Shown here: in pieces, positions 6,955-15,736 of the stretch
Numbering within the stretch: position 1 is the stretch's first letter
How the letters are laid out: every line of letters starts with the position of its first letter
Notes under the pieces: generated by a model
What the model was told of the DNA's origin: nothing
What the model saw: only the letters and a program-made list of their open reading frames with translations
Databases searched by the model: none
Assembly (NCBI RefSeq): GCF_024498075.1
Contig: NZ_JANHOF010000004.1
Coordinates: 617,035 to 681,034 of the forward strand
DNA from: Paenibacillus mendelii
Lineage (GTDB): Bacteria > Bacillota > Bacilli > Paenibacillales > Paenibacillaceae
Direction: 5' to 3'
Length of the DNA: 64,000 nucleotides
Made by a program: the position numbers and the translations under genes

Positions 6955-8918
6955 GGAACGCACAGCACGGCCACCAGCAGCACGGCGGCCGCGTAGCCGA
7001 GCGCAACCTTTTGCCCTTGCGCGTGGCTGAACGCTTTTCCATCCGAGCTATAATAGGCCGTCAGATAGGTTGGCGATTGATACGTGAAGAAGAACGGATC
7101 TGTTGATAATAAAATGATGATTACGAGTATCCACGGATGAATGCCCGCTTGCTCAGCAAGTGGAAGAAGAGCGGTAACGAGCAGAATAACCGCCGGATCA
7201 TCCCGCACAACCAGCGTCACAAGGAATGACAGGAAGATCACCGCGAGCAGGAAGAGCGTCGGTGACGAAACGAACCAAGCCATCGGACCGCCCAAGAAGG
7301 AAGACAACGCCTCGACGATCCCTAATTGATTAGCCACCTCCGCAAAGCTGAATGCAACGCCTAGAAAGAGCAGGAAGGTCCAGTCAATTCCCGATGTGAG
7401 GGTCTGCTTATCCAGAATCCCGGTAATGACGAGCACACTGAAGCCCACCATTAATATCCAGGTGCTGTCGATCCCGTGCAATGGCTGTAAGACCATAAGC
7501 AGGATGCATCCCAGAATCGTAATTACCGCGATTCTCTCTTCTTTGGACAATGGACCCAACAGCCGAATCTGCTCATTCAGAATACCCGCAGACACGCCCT
7601 TCTCCGCCACAGTCCCCCGGAACATGTAAGATAAGAGCAGCAGCATAACGATTCCGAATATGAGAAAGGCCGGAAGTGCGTACAAGGCCCAATGGAGCCA
7701 GGAAACCGGCTCATCGGACGAAACCAGACCATAGGCCATGACATTCGTATACGAACCCGTCAAGACAAAGGGAGCCGTGAATCCGTAAAAGATCATTGCA
7801 GCAAGTCCTAAGCCCGCGGCGCCGCGGCTTCGTGACTTGAACCCCATCGACTCGGATATGGTTCCCGCAATGGGGACGCCTAAGGACACTTTCGCCGAGG
7901 ACGACGGAATGAGAGCGTTGAGGGCGAAACTGCCTGCGACGATCCCCCACAGCTGACCACGATAATGGGGTGGAAATCTCTTAAGCGCATGCAAGGAAAA
8001 TCGGTATAGGATCCCTGACTTCGTTACCGCTGCACTGAGCGCCATAATAAAAATCATGAATAGCCAAGTCGTCGATGCAAAGCCGGATAAAGCCGCTTCC
8101 GGCTCAACTAAGCCGCCGAGCACCCAGAGCATGACCATCCCCAGGGCGACCAAATAGTCGGGGATGATATTTACGATCCACAACATAACCGCAGCAATCG
8201 CAATCCCGATAAAATCCATAGCAGGTCGAGACAAGTCTCCCATTAGCCGCAAATAATGAAACGAAATCATACAGGTTACGGCTGCCAGCACCGTCAGCAG
8301 TCTAACCCACTGGACAGGCTTTACCAGCCTGCTTGCATTCTCGGCCAACAACTGACTCTTGCGGCTGGCAAGCTTCCGCTTGGCGGCATTAATTTCCCGG
8401 TCCCCGCGCTCTTCGTCTTGCCCCGGCTGTGTACTTTCAAGTGCGGCTGTTTCTGCAAGTTGCAGATATTCCAATGCCATCGTCTTCTTCTGTAGCAGTT
8501 GGGCAAAGCGGGCTCCCCATTCATAGAGGGAAACCTGCTGCACGTACGCATGAGCCTCTGATCCCTGATTCAAAGCTCGATCGACATAGGCAAGCCCCAG
8601 TTCCTGATCCTGAACCCTGCAATGATGAAGAACAAACTCCAGAAGAACGTGATTGGTTATCAGCAGTTCATCAGGACATCCAATAAGAAGGCTTCCAAAG
8701 ACGGCAGCCTGATCATCCGTTAACGGCAAGCCAGCGATGTGTGCAGCTGTAAGCGCGGCGGCTTCCCAGTCCTGCACATGGATATTAATCCGCAAGACGG
8801 CCGCCCAATCCGCTTCGGATTGATAGAATGCGGCTGCTTGCTCCAGCCACTTGCGTTTCACATGATAACCGTATTTGATGCTAGCCATCTCCGACAGGAT
8901 TGCCGGAAAGACCGTCAT
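6921..8918 (-). CDS. SLC13/DASS-type anion transporter with N-terminal helical extension
   Basis: Polytopic inner-membrane carrier of the divalent anion:Na+ symporter group. Residues 1-200 are soluble and helical (TPR/HEAT-like, e.g. WLEQAAAFYQSEADWAAVLR). From about residue 205 there are 12 or more membrane segments with DASS features: NIIPDYLVALGMVMLW, SGFASTTWLFMIFIMA, LIPSSSAKVSLGVPIAG and a late TDPFFFTYQSPTY. The substrate may be citrate, dicarboxylate or sulfate; this cannot be decided. No proper ribosome site precedes ATG 8918, and the frame overlaps the cNMP-domain gene by 38 bases. The two probably form one protein of about 890 residues split by a frameshift. Confidence 0.8.
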   Translation of the reverse strand: MTVFPAILSEMASIKYGYHVKRKWLEQAAAFYQSEADWAAVLRINIHVQDWEAAALTAAHIAGLPLTDDQAAVFGSLLIGCPDELLITNHVLLEFVLHHCRVQDQELGLAYVDRALNQGSEAHAYVQQVSLYEWGARFAQLLQKKTMALEYLQLAETAALESTQPGQDEERGDREINAAKRKLASRKSQLLAENASRLVKPVQWVRLLTVLAAVTCMISFHYLRLMGDLSRPAMDFIGIAIAAVMLWIVNIIPDYLVALGMVMLWVLGGLVEPEAALSGFASTTWLFMIFIMALSAAVTKSGILYRFSLHALKRFPPHYRGQLWGIVAGSFALNALIPSSSAKVSLGVPIAGTISESMGFKSRSRGAAGLGLAAMIFYGFTAPFVLTGSYTNVMAYGLVSSDEPVSWLHWALYALPAFLIFGIVMLLLLSYMFRGTVAEKGVSAGILNEQIRLLGPLSKEERIAVITILGCILLMVLQPLHGIDSTWILMVGFSVLVITGILDKQTLTSGIDWTFLLFLGVAFSFAEVANQLGIVEALSSFLGGPMAWFVSSPTLFLLAVIFLSFLVTLVVRDDPAVILLVTALLPLAEQAGIHPWILVIIILLSTDPFFFTYQSPTYLTAYYSSDGKAFSHAQGQKVALGYAAAVLLVAVLCVPYWRWLGLIAQ

Positions 8919-9546
8919 TCCATGTGACGGTCTGGGGGCTCGACATATCGAGCTGTAGAAATTCCTTCAGCTCGGGAGCAGAAATAAGCTCTGCGGACAT
9001 AGACGGCTCAAACACAAAGTCGATTAGATGCTGCTGCACGACTGGTATGACGGCACACCATAGCAGGAATCGCAGTTTAGGTTCCGGTAATCGTTCAAGC
9101 CGCTGCGTGATCCATTGCGACTTGCTTTCCTTCGTTGTTTGAAGCCGGTCATTCGTCAAGATCAGCCGCTGGGGAAGCAGGCGAATGAAATAAGCTGATA
9201 TCGAAGCATGTTCTGCGATAAGCGTATCGAAGGTCTCTTGTTCGATCCGATACAGTAAGGCATCTGACGCCGCAATGGCCGTTGCAGAGCGGTGTTCCCC
9301 TGTAAGCAGGGCCATCTCTCCGAGACTGTCGCCGGGATCCAATACCGCCAAAGACTGCATGGCCCCATCCGTCTGCGAAAACAACTCGATCCGGCCGCTT
9401 TCAATCATGTACATGCTGTCCCCGGCGTCCCCCTGCTCGAACAGCATTTCGCCGGTGGATAGTTGCCGCTTTTCCAATTTTCCCAGGAGCTTGGCAAGCT
9501 CGATGTTCGACAAACTCTTTACCATCTCAAAGCGTTTGATTTTCAC
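8881..9546 (-). CDS. Cyclic-nucleotide-binding domain protein, likely N-terminal half of the SLC13 transporter
   Basis: Residues 8-125 form a Crp/cNMP-binding beta-barrel (GEMLFEQGDAGDSMYMIESG; LDPGDSLGEMALLTGEHRSA with the phosphate-binding cassette; YRIEQETFDTLI). The rest is helical and ends within the start of the transporter frame. GTG 9546 has AAAGGA 11 bases upstream. The FGEMALL-type cassette has Arg in HRSATA, so nucleotide binding is plausible. There is no DNA-binding domain, so this is not a Crp-type regulator. Single-chain cNMP-SLC13 proteins exist in related bacteria, which suggests the stop at 8881 results from a frame change near the hairpin 8909-8933. Confidence 0.78.
   Translation of the reverse strand: MKIKRFEMVKSLSNIELAKLLGKLEKRQLSTGEMLFEQGDAGDSMYMIESGRIELFSQTDGAMQSLAVLDPGDSLGEMALLTGEHRSATAIAASDALLYRIEQETFDTLIAEHASISAYFIRLLPQRLILTNDRLQTTKESKSQWITQRLERLPEPKLRFLLWCAVIPVVQQHLIDFVFEPSMSAELISAPELKEFLQLDMSSPQTVTWNDGLSGNPVGDG
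8909..8933. repeat. 9-bp perfect hairpin at the cNMP/SLC13 junction
   Basis: AGACCGTCA (8909-8917) and TGACGGTCT (8925-8933) are exact inverted copies around a 7-base loop. The putative ATG of the downstream frame (8916-8918) is inside this stem, so the hairpin could limit independent initiation or stimulate frame change. Confidence 0.45.
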
Positions 9547-9649
9547 CGGGTAATCGATCCTTTGATTGAGTAGATATGTAGTTACACCTTTACCCAGACT
9601 ACGATATTCTTGATCTTCGTACTATTATCGAAAGTGAACTACGGCATAA

Positions 9650-10459
9650 TTATGGCTGGAGAGGCTTCGTCTTGATGGATACCTTCAGCAGCTTCATCGC
9701 TTCCTTCGGTTTGCTTACTTCGCCAGTTGCGGGATTTGCCACCACGGGTACTTTGGAGATGGCCCGCACAACATCCATGCCTTCGACAACCTTACCGAAG
9801 ATGGAGTAATTCGGATAGTTATTTAAGTTTGCGCAGGAGGAGCCTGTACAGATGAAGAATTGGCTGCCGTTCGTATTCGGGCCTGCATTGGCCATCGCCA
9901 CAATACCTTCCTCGTAACTATGGCCATTGTTCAGCTCATCCTTGAACGAATAACCCGGGCCTCCGCTACCTGTTGCTGTGGGATCACCGGTCTGTATAAC
10001 AAAATCCTGCAGGATACGGTGAAAGAGCAGGTCATTATAATAACCATCCTTGGAGAGCGCAACGAAATTGCCAACCGTTACAGGAGCATCCTTGGCAAAC
10101 AGTTCGATCGTGAACTTTCCTTTTGACGTTTCCACAACGGCATAATACATTTGCTTCGGGTCCAGCGTTACCTTCGGCATCTCCTTGTATTGCTTGCCGA
10201 TTCGAACCGTGCTTGTTTCGCTGTCATAATACACCGGTTTGCCTAGCGATTCGCCAACGAAGCGCAGAGGGACATAAGTCGTATTGTTATACACAAACCC
10301 GCCTCCACCCGCAGGCGGGACTTTCTCCTCACCATCGAAGATATAATGCAGCTTCTTGAATACCACTTCAATTTGCGTTCCGGAAGCATAGATCACTGGG
10401 GAGCAAATAAGAATGCCAATCAGTAGTCCTAATACGAGTCCCTTTAGCTTGTCACTCAC
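9650..10459 (-). CDS. Secreted cyclophilin-type peptidyl-prolyl isomerase with stalk domain
   Basis: Exported prolyl isomerase helping proteins fold outside the membrane. Signal peptide (GLVLGLLIGILICSPVIYASG), then a copper-amine-oxidase-N-like stalk domain (TTYVPLRFVGESLGKPVYYD), then the cyclophilin domain with FHRILQDFVIQTGDP, GGPGYSFKDE, GIVAMANAGPNTNGSQFFI and YSIFGKVVEGMDVV. The catalytic Arg and the GSQFFI block are present. GTG 10459 is favoured over the ATG three codons upstream because AAAAGGA then falls 8 bases before the start. The stalk domain is common in Paenibacillus surface proteins. Confidence 0.88.
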   Translation of the reverse strand: MSDKLKGLVLGLLIGILICSPVIYASGTQIEVVFKKLHYIFDGEEKVPPAGGGGFVYNNTTYVPLRFVGESLGKPVYYDSETSTVRIGKQYKEMPKVTLDPKQMYYAVVETSKGKFTIELFAKDAPVTVGNFVALSKDGYYNDLLFHRILQDFVIQTGDPTATGSGGPGYSFKDELNNGHSYEEGIVAMANAGPNTNGSQFFICTGSSCANLNNYPNYSIFGKVVEGMDVVRAISKVPVVANPATGEVSKPKEAMKLLKVSIKTKPLQP

Positions 10460-10540
10460 GCTTCTCATCCTTTTCTAAATGTGGTAGTTGGCCAAACATA
10501 CAATCGAATCGTACCATAAACAACCAACTCCTGGAAACAA

Positions 10541-10590
10541 ACAAAAACCAGGCGCCAACCGCCTCTAAGGGATGGTTGATTCCTGGTTCT
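10541..10590 (-). terminator. Terminator after the MFS gene
   Basis: Minus strand: AACCAGG...CAACC pairs with GGTTG...CCTGGTT and is followed by TTTTGTTTG. It stands about 10 bases after the stop of the MFS transporter gene at 10599. Confidence 0.75.
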
Positions 10591-10598
10591 GCCTAACA

Positions 10599-11801
10599 TT
10601 AAGCCGAAGCATCGGCTTGCCTGCTTGGTTTGGCCTTGAAAATTTTCACGATCAGATAAGAAAGCAGAAAAAGAATCATAAATCCTGCGGAGTACCGGTA
10701 CATGACCCCATAGTCGGAGACGGAGGAAATCGCACCTAAAAGGATTGCCCCGACAGCGACACCAAGGTCGGTCGAATTATAGAACATGCTGTTAGCCATG
10801 CCATGCTGCTCTTTCGGAGTCGAACGAAGCATCCACGCTTGAAGAGTGGGCTGAATGGCACCAAAACCAAGACCATACAGAAGTGCCGACAAGATAAGCA
10901 TAGGCATGGTAGAGACATAAGAAAGCACAGTTAGGCTTGCTACAACGCTAATTGCGGCGGGAATTAGGACCGCAGCATGTCCCTTGCTATCGAAGATTCG
11001 TCCGGATATGGGACGAATAAGTATGACTGTGACCGCATTGAACAGAAAGAACAAGCCTACCTGCTCCAAATGTATGGACTCACCGAACAAGGCTATGAAG
11101 CTGAGAATTCCGCTGTATGTCACGGACAGGAATACGTTCAACAAAGCGGGAAACAATAAGGGCGTATGGAATGCCGGCTTGCGCTTCGGTGCTGCTCCTT
11201 GCATCTGCTTCTTCTTATTCTCAGGCGGTATAGACCTCGTAAGCAGCATGATCGGGAAGATCAATACCACGACAGCGGTACCCAGCAAAGCCAATGAATC
11301 AAACCCGGAGTACTTCATGACATTGAGACCGATCATCGGACCGATCGACATCGCAAGACTCGAAGAAAGACCAAAGTAACCGATCCCTTCACCAATGCGG
11401 TTACCCGGAATAATCTGCGACACCAACGTCGGAATAATGGTGCTGGCCATTCCGAATCCGATTCCGTATCCCACCCTCATGAGCAGCAAGGAACCGATGG
11501 AGCTTGCCGTCACATACAACCCTGTCGTAATCGCCGCAACGGCTAGACCGGCGATCAAGATAACATTCCGGTGGATCTTCCGCATCAGAATTGCCGTAAT
11601 GAAGCGTGTTATGATGGCCGATGCGGCAAATACGCTCGTGACCAGACTTACCGTTATATCACCGGCTTGAAATTCGCTTTTCACATGTGAAGGAAACGAG
11701 GATAGCAGCATTTGCAAATTTAAAAATAATAAAAAGGATGATAACGTAAGTATGATAAAGGATTTCGTCCATAATTTATTCTGTTGTTCTTGATGCAGCA
11801 T
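10599..11801 (-). CDS. MFS efflux transporter
   Basis: A 400-residue major facilitator with 12 predicted membrane helices. The MFS loop 2-3 region appears as ITRFITAILMRKIHRN, motif C-like glycines are in GYGIGFGMASTIIPT, and the second half repeats the pattern (RPISGRIFDSKG). AGGAGAG precedes ATG 11801. It is in an operon with a MarR regulator 11 bases upstream, an arrangement usual for drug or toxic-compound exporters. The exported compound is unknown. Confidence 0.85.
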   Translation of the reverse strand: MLHQEQQNKLWTKSFIILTLSSFLLFLNLQMLLSSFPSHVKSEFQAGDITVSLVTSVFAASAIITRFITAILMRKIHRNVILIAGLAVAAITTGLYVTASSIGSLLLMRVGYGIGFGMASTIIPTLVSQIIPGNRIGEGIGYFGLSSSLAMSIGPMIGLNVMKYSGFDSLALLGTAVVVLIFPIMLLTRSIPPENKKKQMQGAAPKRKPAFHTPLLFPALLNVFLSVTYSGILSFIALFGESIHLEQVGLFFLFNAVTVILIRPISGRIFDSKGHAAVLIPAAISVVASLTVLSYVSTMPMLILSALLYGLGFGAIQPTLQAWMLRSTPKEQHGMANSMFYNSTDLGVAVGAILLGAISSVSDYGVMYRYSAGFMILFLLSYLIVKIFKAKPSRQADASA

Positions 11802-11812
11802 GAATTTCTCTC

Positions 11813-12265
11813 CTATTCTCTGGCTGTCAATGAATCGACTTGTTGGTTGATTCGGACTAGAATTTCTAAGAACCTGTTATATTCCTCCTCCGTAACACAC
11901 TGCTTGATGACATTGATAACTCCCTGTTCAATGGGAATCGTCTGCTCGATCAAGGCTCTGCCCTTGTCCGTGATATGAACCAAAAAGGACCGGCGATCCT
12001 GCTCCCCCGTCTTCTTGTAGACCAATCCCTTTCCTTCCAAATGATCCAGAATTCGCGTTGTAGTCGGCTTGTCCTTGGCTACGCGCTCAGCTATTTCCTT
12101 CTGAATCAATCCGTCTGCCCGATTAACCTGATAGAGCACCGCCCACTGCTCAGGCGTGATGTCATATTCCTTCAAACGATTCTGCAGCAGCGTCGATAAT
12201 TTACGGTACGTGATGCCCATGTTGAAGCCCATGGATTGCTCCAGGCCGTATATATTCGAGGTCAT
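11813..12265 (-). CDS. MarR-family transcriptional regulator
   Basis: Winged-helix dimeric repressor of about 150 residues: ITPEQWAVLYQVNRADGLIQ, then the recognition region IAERVAKDKPTTTRILDHLEGKG, then the wing VYKKTGEQDRRSFLVHITDKG. ATG 12265 (MTSNIYG) has AGAAGG about 10 bases upstream; a start at 12310 would lie inside the likely operator. It precedes the MFS exporter, which it probably represses until a ligand binds. Confidence 0.87.
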   Translation of the reverse strand: MTSNIYGLEQSMGFNMGITYRKLSTLLQNRLKEYDITPEQWAVLYQVNRADGLIQKEIAERVAKDKPTTTRILDHLEGKGLVYKKTGEQDRRSFLVHITDKGRALIEQTIPIEQGVINVIKQCVTEEEYNRFLEILVRINQQVDSLTARE

Positions 12266-12295
12266 AATGGTCTGCCTTCTTCCATTCAACGATAT

Positions 12296-12330
12296 TAGTT
12301 GTCTAAACAACTATATGCCTAACAACTAAT
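12296..12330 (-). promoter_or_regulatory. MarR operator (palindrome plus half repeat)
   Basis: TAGTTGT-ctaa-ACAACTA (12296-12313) is a perfect 7+7 palindrome, and a further AACAACTA half-site follows at 12320-12327. It lies 31 bases before the MarR start codon, fitting autoregulation of the MarR-MFS operon. Confidence 0.65.
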
Positions 12331-12372
12331 GATGTCAATGATGATTCTTGCCAGCGTCATCAGCAACAAAGA

Positions 12373-12408
12373 AAGACGACCCCTCGAATCATCTGGAGGG
12401 ATCGTCTT
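12373..12408 (-). terminator. Terminator after the glycosidase-like gene
   Basis: AAGACGA-CCCCTC (12373-12385) pairs with GAGGGA-TCGTCTT (12396-12408). On the minus strand the stem is followed by TCTTTGTTG. It lies immediately beyond the stop at 12415. Confidence 0.65.
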
Positions 12409-12414
12409 ATTCCT

Positions 12415-14484
12415 TTATATTGAATGATCACATAATCGCAGTATCAATGGCTGCAGGGTTGAACAACCATGCGAAATCCTGCTCGTATATTTATTTACTC
12501 CTGTTTGTTCCCAAGCCATGTCATTTATCAAAACCCATTTCCCGTCTTCGTCTAAGCGATAGACATAGTCTTTCTTCCATGCAGCATCGAGGATGAGCGT
12601 TACCTGCTGCACAGGATCGAGACTCATATTAAAGACCGCAATCATCTTATCCCCTGACTCCGTGTGCTCTTGCGCACTGACAAAAATATTCGGATCCTTA
12701 CCTGCATATACGGGCAGGCTCGTTCCGCCAAGCCATTCGATGATACCCCGAAACTGCTCCTTGCGTTTATAATTATAAACCGATGCTGAATCGTTAACCT
12801 GCAGGTTATAGGCGTTAATCGCCACACGGCCGCCCAGCCGATTCGTGAAGAGGATCGTTGAAGGCGCAACCACTTGATCAAATTCATCAACGAACTCGGA
12901 TAACGCCTGAGCCGATTCGTTCATGTCCTTGATCCGAAAGACATTGGATTCCTGATGTACGGTCAGCGTCAGGTTCGTGAAATACATCCGTTCCCCCGCC
13001 GTATGTTCCCTCCAGACAGTATGCTCTGTTAGTCTCTCATAGCCAATGCGATCGCTAATTACGCTATCCAGCTCCGTAACCTCAGCTCCGATGAAGTCGC
13101 CATAGCGGTTCTTGCTAAGATAGAACGCTGCCAGTCCGTCAAGGAAGACCTTGCCTTTGAACAGCTCCACCAGCTCATCCTTGGATAGATCGAGAATTTC
13201 CTCCCCGCAAACCATGACCGGGCCATCCTCCGAATGAATCGAATAAGGAATCCCGAATCTTCCCAGAACGGAGGCCCAAGCGGGCGTTGTAATATAGGGA
13301 CCTTGATTGCCCTTAATCGGACGATACGCATGGGCGAACGGCCGGTATAATATCCGTGGTCCCGCCATCCGGAATCCGCGGACCGAGCTTCTCAGCTCCG
13401 AGAAGAACGCTCTGCTTGCAGAAACCATCTTGAAGTAGCCTTCTTCCTCCAGAGGGCCATCCGTATATTGCGTCAAATAAGTTTGAGAACCGTCAAGGCC
13501 GTAGAACATTGCTAATGTTATTAATGCCCGCAGCTTGGCTGCCGAGAAGAAAAAACGGGTATGCGGATAGGGATCGGATTCATGAATGAGCTCCAGATCT
13601 TCACTTAATGTCTGCTTGGAATGCAAAAAGTGAAAGGTCAAGGCAGGAAAATTATTCGCCACGTCGCTATTATAGTCACTGCCAAATAAACGAACGAGCG
13701 GCCTCGTGCTCCCTGCAAAGGCTCTGGCGACAGCTTCCGTCAAATCCCCATCAAAGTCGCAGGGACCGGGCTGACATAATGCCATCCTTGTTTGCGGTGC
13801 AACCTCATCGACAGCTGCCCGTACTCTGCTTGCCAGCTCTACTAAAGAATCTCTCATCAGCCTTGCCCATGCTTTGCGATAGATCGCAGACCGTTCATCT
13901 CCACGACGAAAAATCGCTTCTATTTCTTCCCGGGATAAGACCTTGCTTAACCCCATTTGCTCCGAGAAGCGCCTCAGGTGGAGCGGACAGAAGCACCCGA
14001 ACCTAACCACATCATGATTGCTCATTTCATAATCGTCTTCAAAAAACACGAAGGGCGGACGGCCTCTGCTGACGACCGTATGAACGTAACCGCTTAAGAG
14101 CGCGATATATTTCTCATCCAATGGACAATTCGCCGTTCTTGAAGCTGCACCGTCAATCCCTATTATTCGTTGAAAGAGAGGCTCTTGTTCATTCAATGGC
14201 TGAGGTCCAACCGATAAGCTTGGCGAACACCACCATCCCACCTCGATGCCCTCATCTGCCATATGCTGCCGAACTTCCAGAATAAGATCGCCGAACTTTT
14301 CAAAAGCATGGCTTGCAGTCGATACCTCCTTGGACTCTCCGTTCCACTGCGGAAATACGAGAATAAATTTGCAGATGCCCGCTTCCTGCTTTAATCGGCG
14401 CATGGCAGCCAGCATTTCTGCTTTCTTATTGACGACAAACAGGAATGGAACGATGGATTTAAATTGAAATTCAGCAGTCGTCAC
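12415..14484 (-). CDS. Glycoside-hydrolase-like TIM-barrel protein, substrate unknown
   Basis: A 689-residue cytosolic protein without signal peptide. The layout resembles GH42/beta-galactosidase-like proteins: an N-terminal barrel with FILVFPQWNG, GIEVGWWCSPSLSVG, FFEDDYEMSNHD (acidic residues at a barrel end) and FGCFCPLHLRRFSEQMG; a middle glutamine-amidotransferase-like or trimerisation-like part (GPRILYRPFAHAYRP, VFLDGLAAFYLSK); and a C-terminal beta domain. The EDDYE segment is a candidate acidic catalytic region, but I cannot assign a family. GTG 14484 has GGGTGG just upstream. It is a single gene with its own terminator. Confidence 0.55.
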   Translation of the reverse strand: MTTAEFQFKSIVPFLFVVNKKAEMLAAMRRLKQEAGICKFILVFPQWNGESKEVSTASHAFEKFGDLILEVRQHMADEGIEVGWWCSPSLSVGPQPLNEQEPLFQRIIGIDGAASRTANCPLDEKYIALLSGYVHTVVSRGRPPFVFFEDDYEMSNHDVVRFGCFCPLHLRRFSEQMGLSKVLSREEIEAIFRRGDERSAIYRKAWARLMRDSLVELASRVRAAVDEVAPQTRMALCQPGPCDFDGDLTEAVARAFAGSTRPLVRLFGSDYNSDVANNFPALTFHFLHSKQTLSEDLELIHESDPYPHTRFFFSAAKLRALITLAMFYGLDGSQTYLTQYTDGPLEEEGYFKMVSASRAFFSELRSSVRGFRMAGPRILYRPFAHAYRPIKGNQGPYITTPAWASVLGRFGIPYSIHSEDGPVMVCGEEILDLSKDELVELFKGKVFLDGLAAFYLSKNRYGDFIGAEVTELDSVISDRIGYERLTEHTVWREHTAGERMYFTNLTLTVHQESNVFRIKDMNESAQALSEFVDEFDQVVAPSTILFTNRLGGRVAINAYNLQVNDSASVYNYKRKEQFRGIIEWLGGTSLPVYAGKDPNIFVSAQEHTESGDKMIAVFNMSLDPVQQVTLILDAAWKKDYVYRLDEDGKWVLINDMAWEQTGVNKYTSRISHGCSTLQPLILRLCDHSI

Positions 14485-14670
14485 GACACACCCACCCTTG
14501 TGTACCAATTTTTTAATAATTAAATCGTGCTTTCCTGCCCTATTTTACAGGGTGTCCGAACATAAATATTTAGCTTTTCTAGCGATTTATGTATCATTAA
14601 TTGTTGCATGAACAAGTCGATATGATGTGTATTCGATTGACGGGTTCATGGGAAGGAGTACAGGAGTTGA

Positions 14671-14982
14671 CTAGGGTGTCCATTGGTCGTGAATGATGCC
14701 CGCCAGCGCATGATCATTTCCGATTTTCTCAAAGACTAGACGCAGGCTGCGCCAATCCATGCCATCAACATCCGGATCGATACCGTCCACGTAATACTCA
14801 ACAAAGTCGTGGCTTTCCTTCGGGTACACCTCATGCAGATTGTCAAGAGTCGTGCCTTCTCCAAGCACTTTATTCGCCGCGAGCTTAGCATCCTCAAGAA
14901 AGTCCGCGTCATAGACGAACCGCTTACGGTATTCGGCGTACGGCATCTCGATGATTTCCCCCGAGCCTGCGACCCCCCCCAT
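14671..14982 (-). CDS. Hypothetical acidic protein with G8 tract at its start
   Basis: About 103 residues, acidic (YVDGIDPDVDGMDWRSLRLV), no signal or membrane segment. ATG 14982 is immediately followed by a run of eight G on the minus strand. A second start, ATG 14946 (MPYAEYRKRF), has GGGGGAA 9 bases upstream and may be the real one. The other frame across the G tract begins with MEDSKRRQ upstream, so a slip in the tract would fuse that leader to this protein. I do not recognise the family. Confidence 0.55.
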   Translation of the reverse strand: MGGVAGSGEIIEMPYAEYRKRFVYDADFLEDAKLAANKVLGEGTTLDNLHEVYPKESHDFVEYYVDGIDPDVDGMDWRSLRLVFEKIGNDHALAGIIHDQWTP

Positions 14983-15016
14983 TGACGTCTCTTCGAATCT
15001 TCCATCAAGCCTTACA

Positions 15017-15115
15017 GTTCAACTTTCTTGATCACGAGATCCTTCTTCAAGTCGACATAAGCATAGGGCGAGAATCGGACCCCTTTCTCCTGATGCGCCC
15101 CATGCAGCCAGTTGG
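15017..15115 (-). pseudogene. Gene remnant (C-terminal fragment)
   Basis: A protein-like stretch in one minus-strand frame, containing NWLHGAHQEKG then RFSPYAYVDLKKDLVIKK and ending in TAA. It is preceded in frame by a stop and has no start codon or ribosome site. It looks like the surviving 3' end of a small gene. Low confidence; the family is not recognised. Confidence 0.35.
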
Positions 15116-15212
15116 CTCATATCGCCTTTCTTAAGGTAAGAACATTCCCGCACATGTGCGGACGGATCTTCTTTGACGAATATTTGGATCGAAAGCGTTA
15201 GTGAAGCAAAAA

Positions 15213-15243
15213 AAGGAACCGTTCAGTAAATAAACGGTTCCTT
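15213..15243 (-). terminator. Terminator of the Gfo/Idh-RidA operon
   Basis: AAGGAACCGTT and AACGGTTCCTT form a perfect 11-bp stem with a 9-base loop. On the minus strand the stem runs into TTTTTTT. Between this and the RidA stop is a 16-codon frame starting on the TAATG overlap at 15321 (MHKFDHQGMRIY...), probably the remnant of a third gene. Confidence 0.82.
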
Positions 15244-15320
15244 CCAAGATTCTCATTCCACGATTGAAAACTAATTAGGGTCAACATAAATCCGCATGCC
15301 CTGATGATCAAATTTGTGCA

Positions 15321-15713
15321 TTAAGTCACTTCCTTCTCCTCCGGAACATGGGCGATCGCATCGATCTCGACCAGGATGCCATCCAAACCTGCTTCAACAC
15401 ATGTTCTTGCCGGGAAAGGAGCTGAAAAATACTGTTTGTAAACCGTATTAAACCGTGCAAAATCATTCATGTCCGCAAGAAATACGTTAACTTTGACGAC
15501 ATCCTCCATTGTACATCCCGCTGCCAGTACGATGGAACGTAAGTTTTGCAGCGTCCGGTCAGCCTGCTCTTCGATTGTGCTCCCTATGATTTCATCATTC
15601 GCGGGGTGTAACGGGCCTTGTCCGGACACGTATACGATCCCTCTGGAGATCATGCATTGGGAATAGGGACCGTCTCCTTGCGCAGCATTTGCCGTTATGA
15701 TCTGTCGTTTCAT
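15321..15713 (-). CDS. RidA/YjgF family enamine/imine deaminase
   Basis: A 130-residue Rid-family protein, a trimeric cytosolic enzyme that hydrolyses reactive enamines/imines. It has GPYSQCMISRGIVYVSGQGPL, the conserved Arg in FPARTCVEAG and VEIDAIAHV near the end. ATG 15713 is preceded by GGGAG at 6 bases; the longer frame from 15740 overlaps the upstream gene. It is coupled to the Gfo/Idh oxidoreductase. Rid proteins are often encoded with amino-sugar or amino-acid catabolic enzymes, so it may deal with an imine intermediate of the pathway encoded here. Confidence 0.88.
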   Translation of the reverse strand: MKRQIITANAAQGDGPYSQCMISRGIVYVSGQGPLHPANDEIIGSTIEEQADRTLQNLRSIVLAAGCTMEDVVKVNVFLADMNDFARFNTVYKQYFSAPFPARTCVEAGLDGILVEIDAIAHVPEEKEVT

Positions 15714-15736
15714 CCTCTTCTCCCTTTCATAAATCC

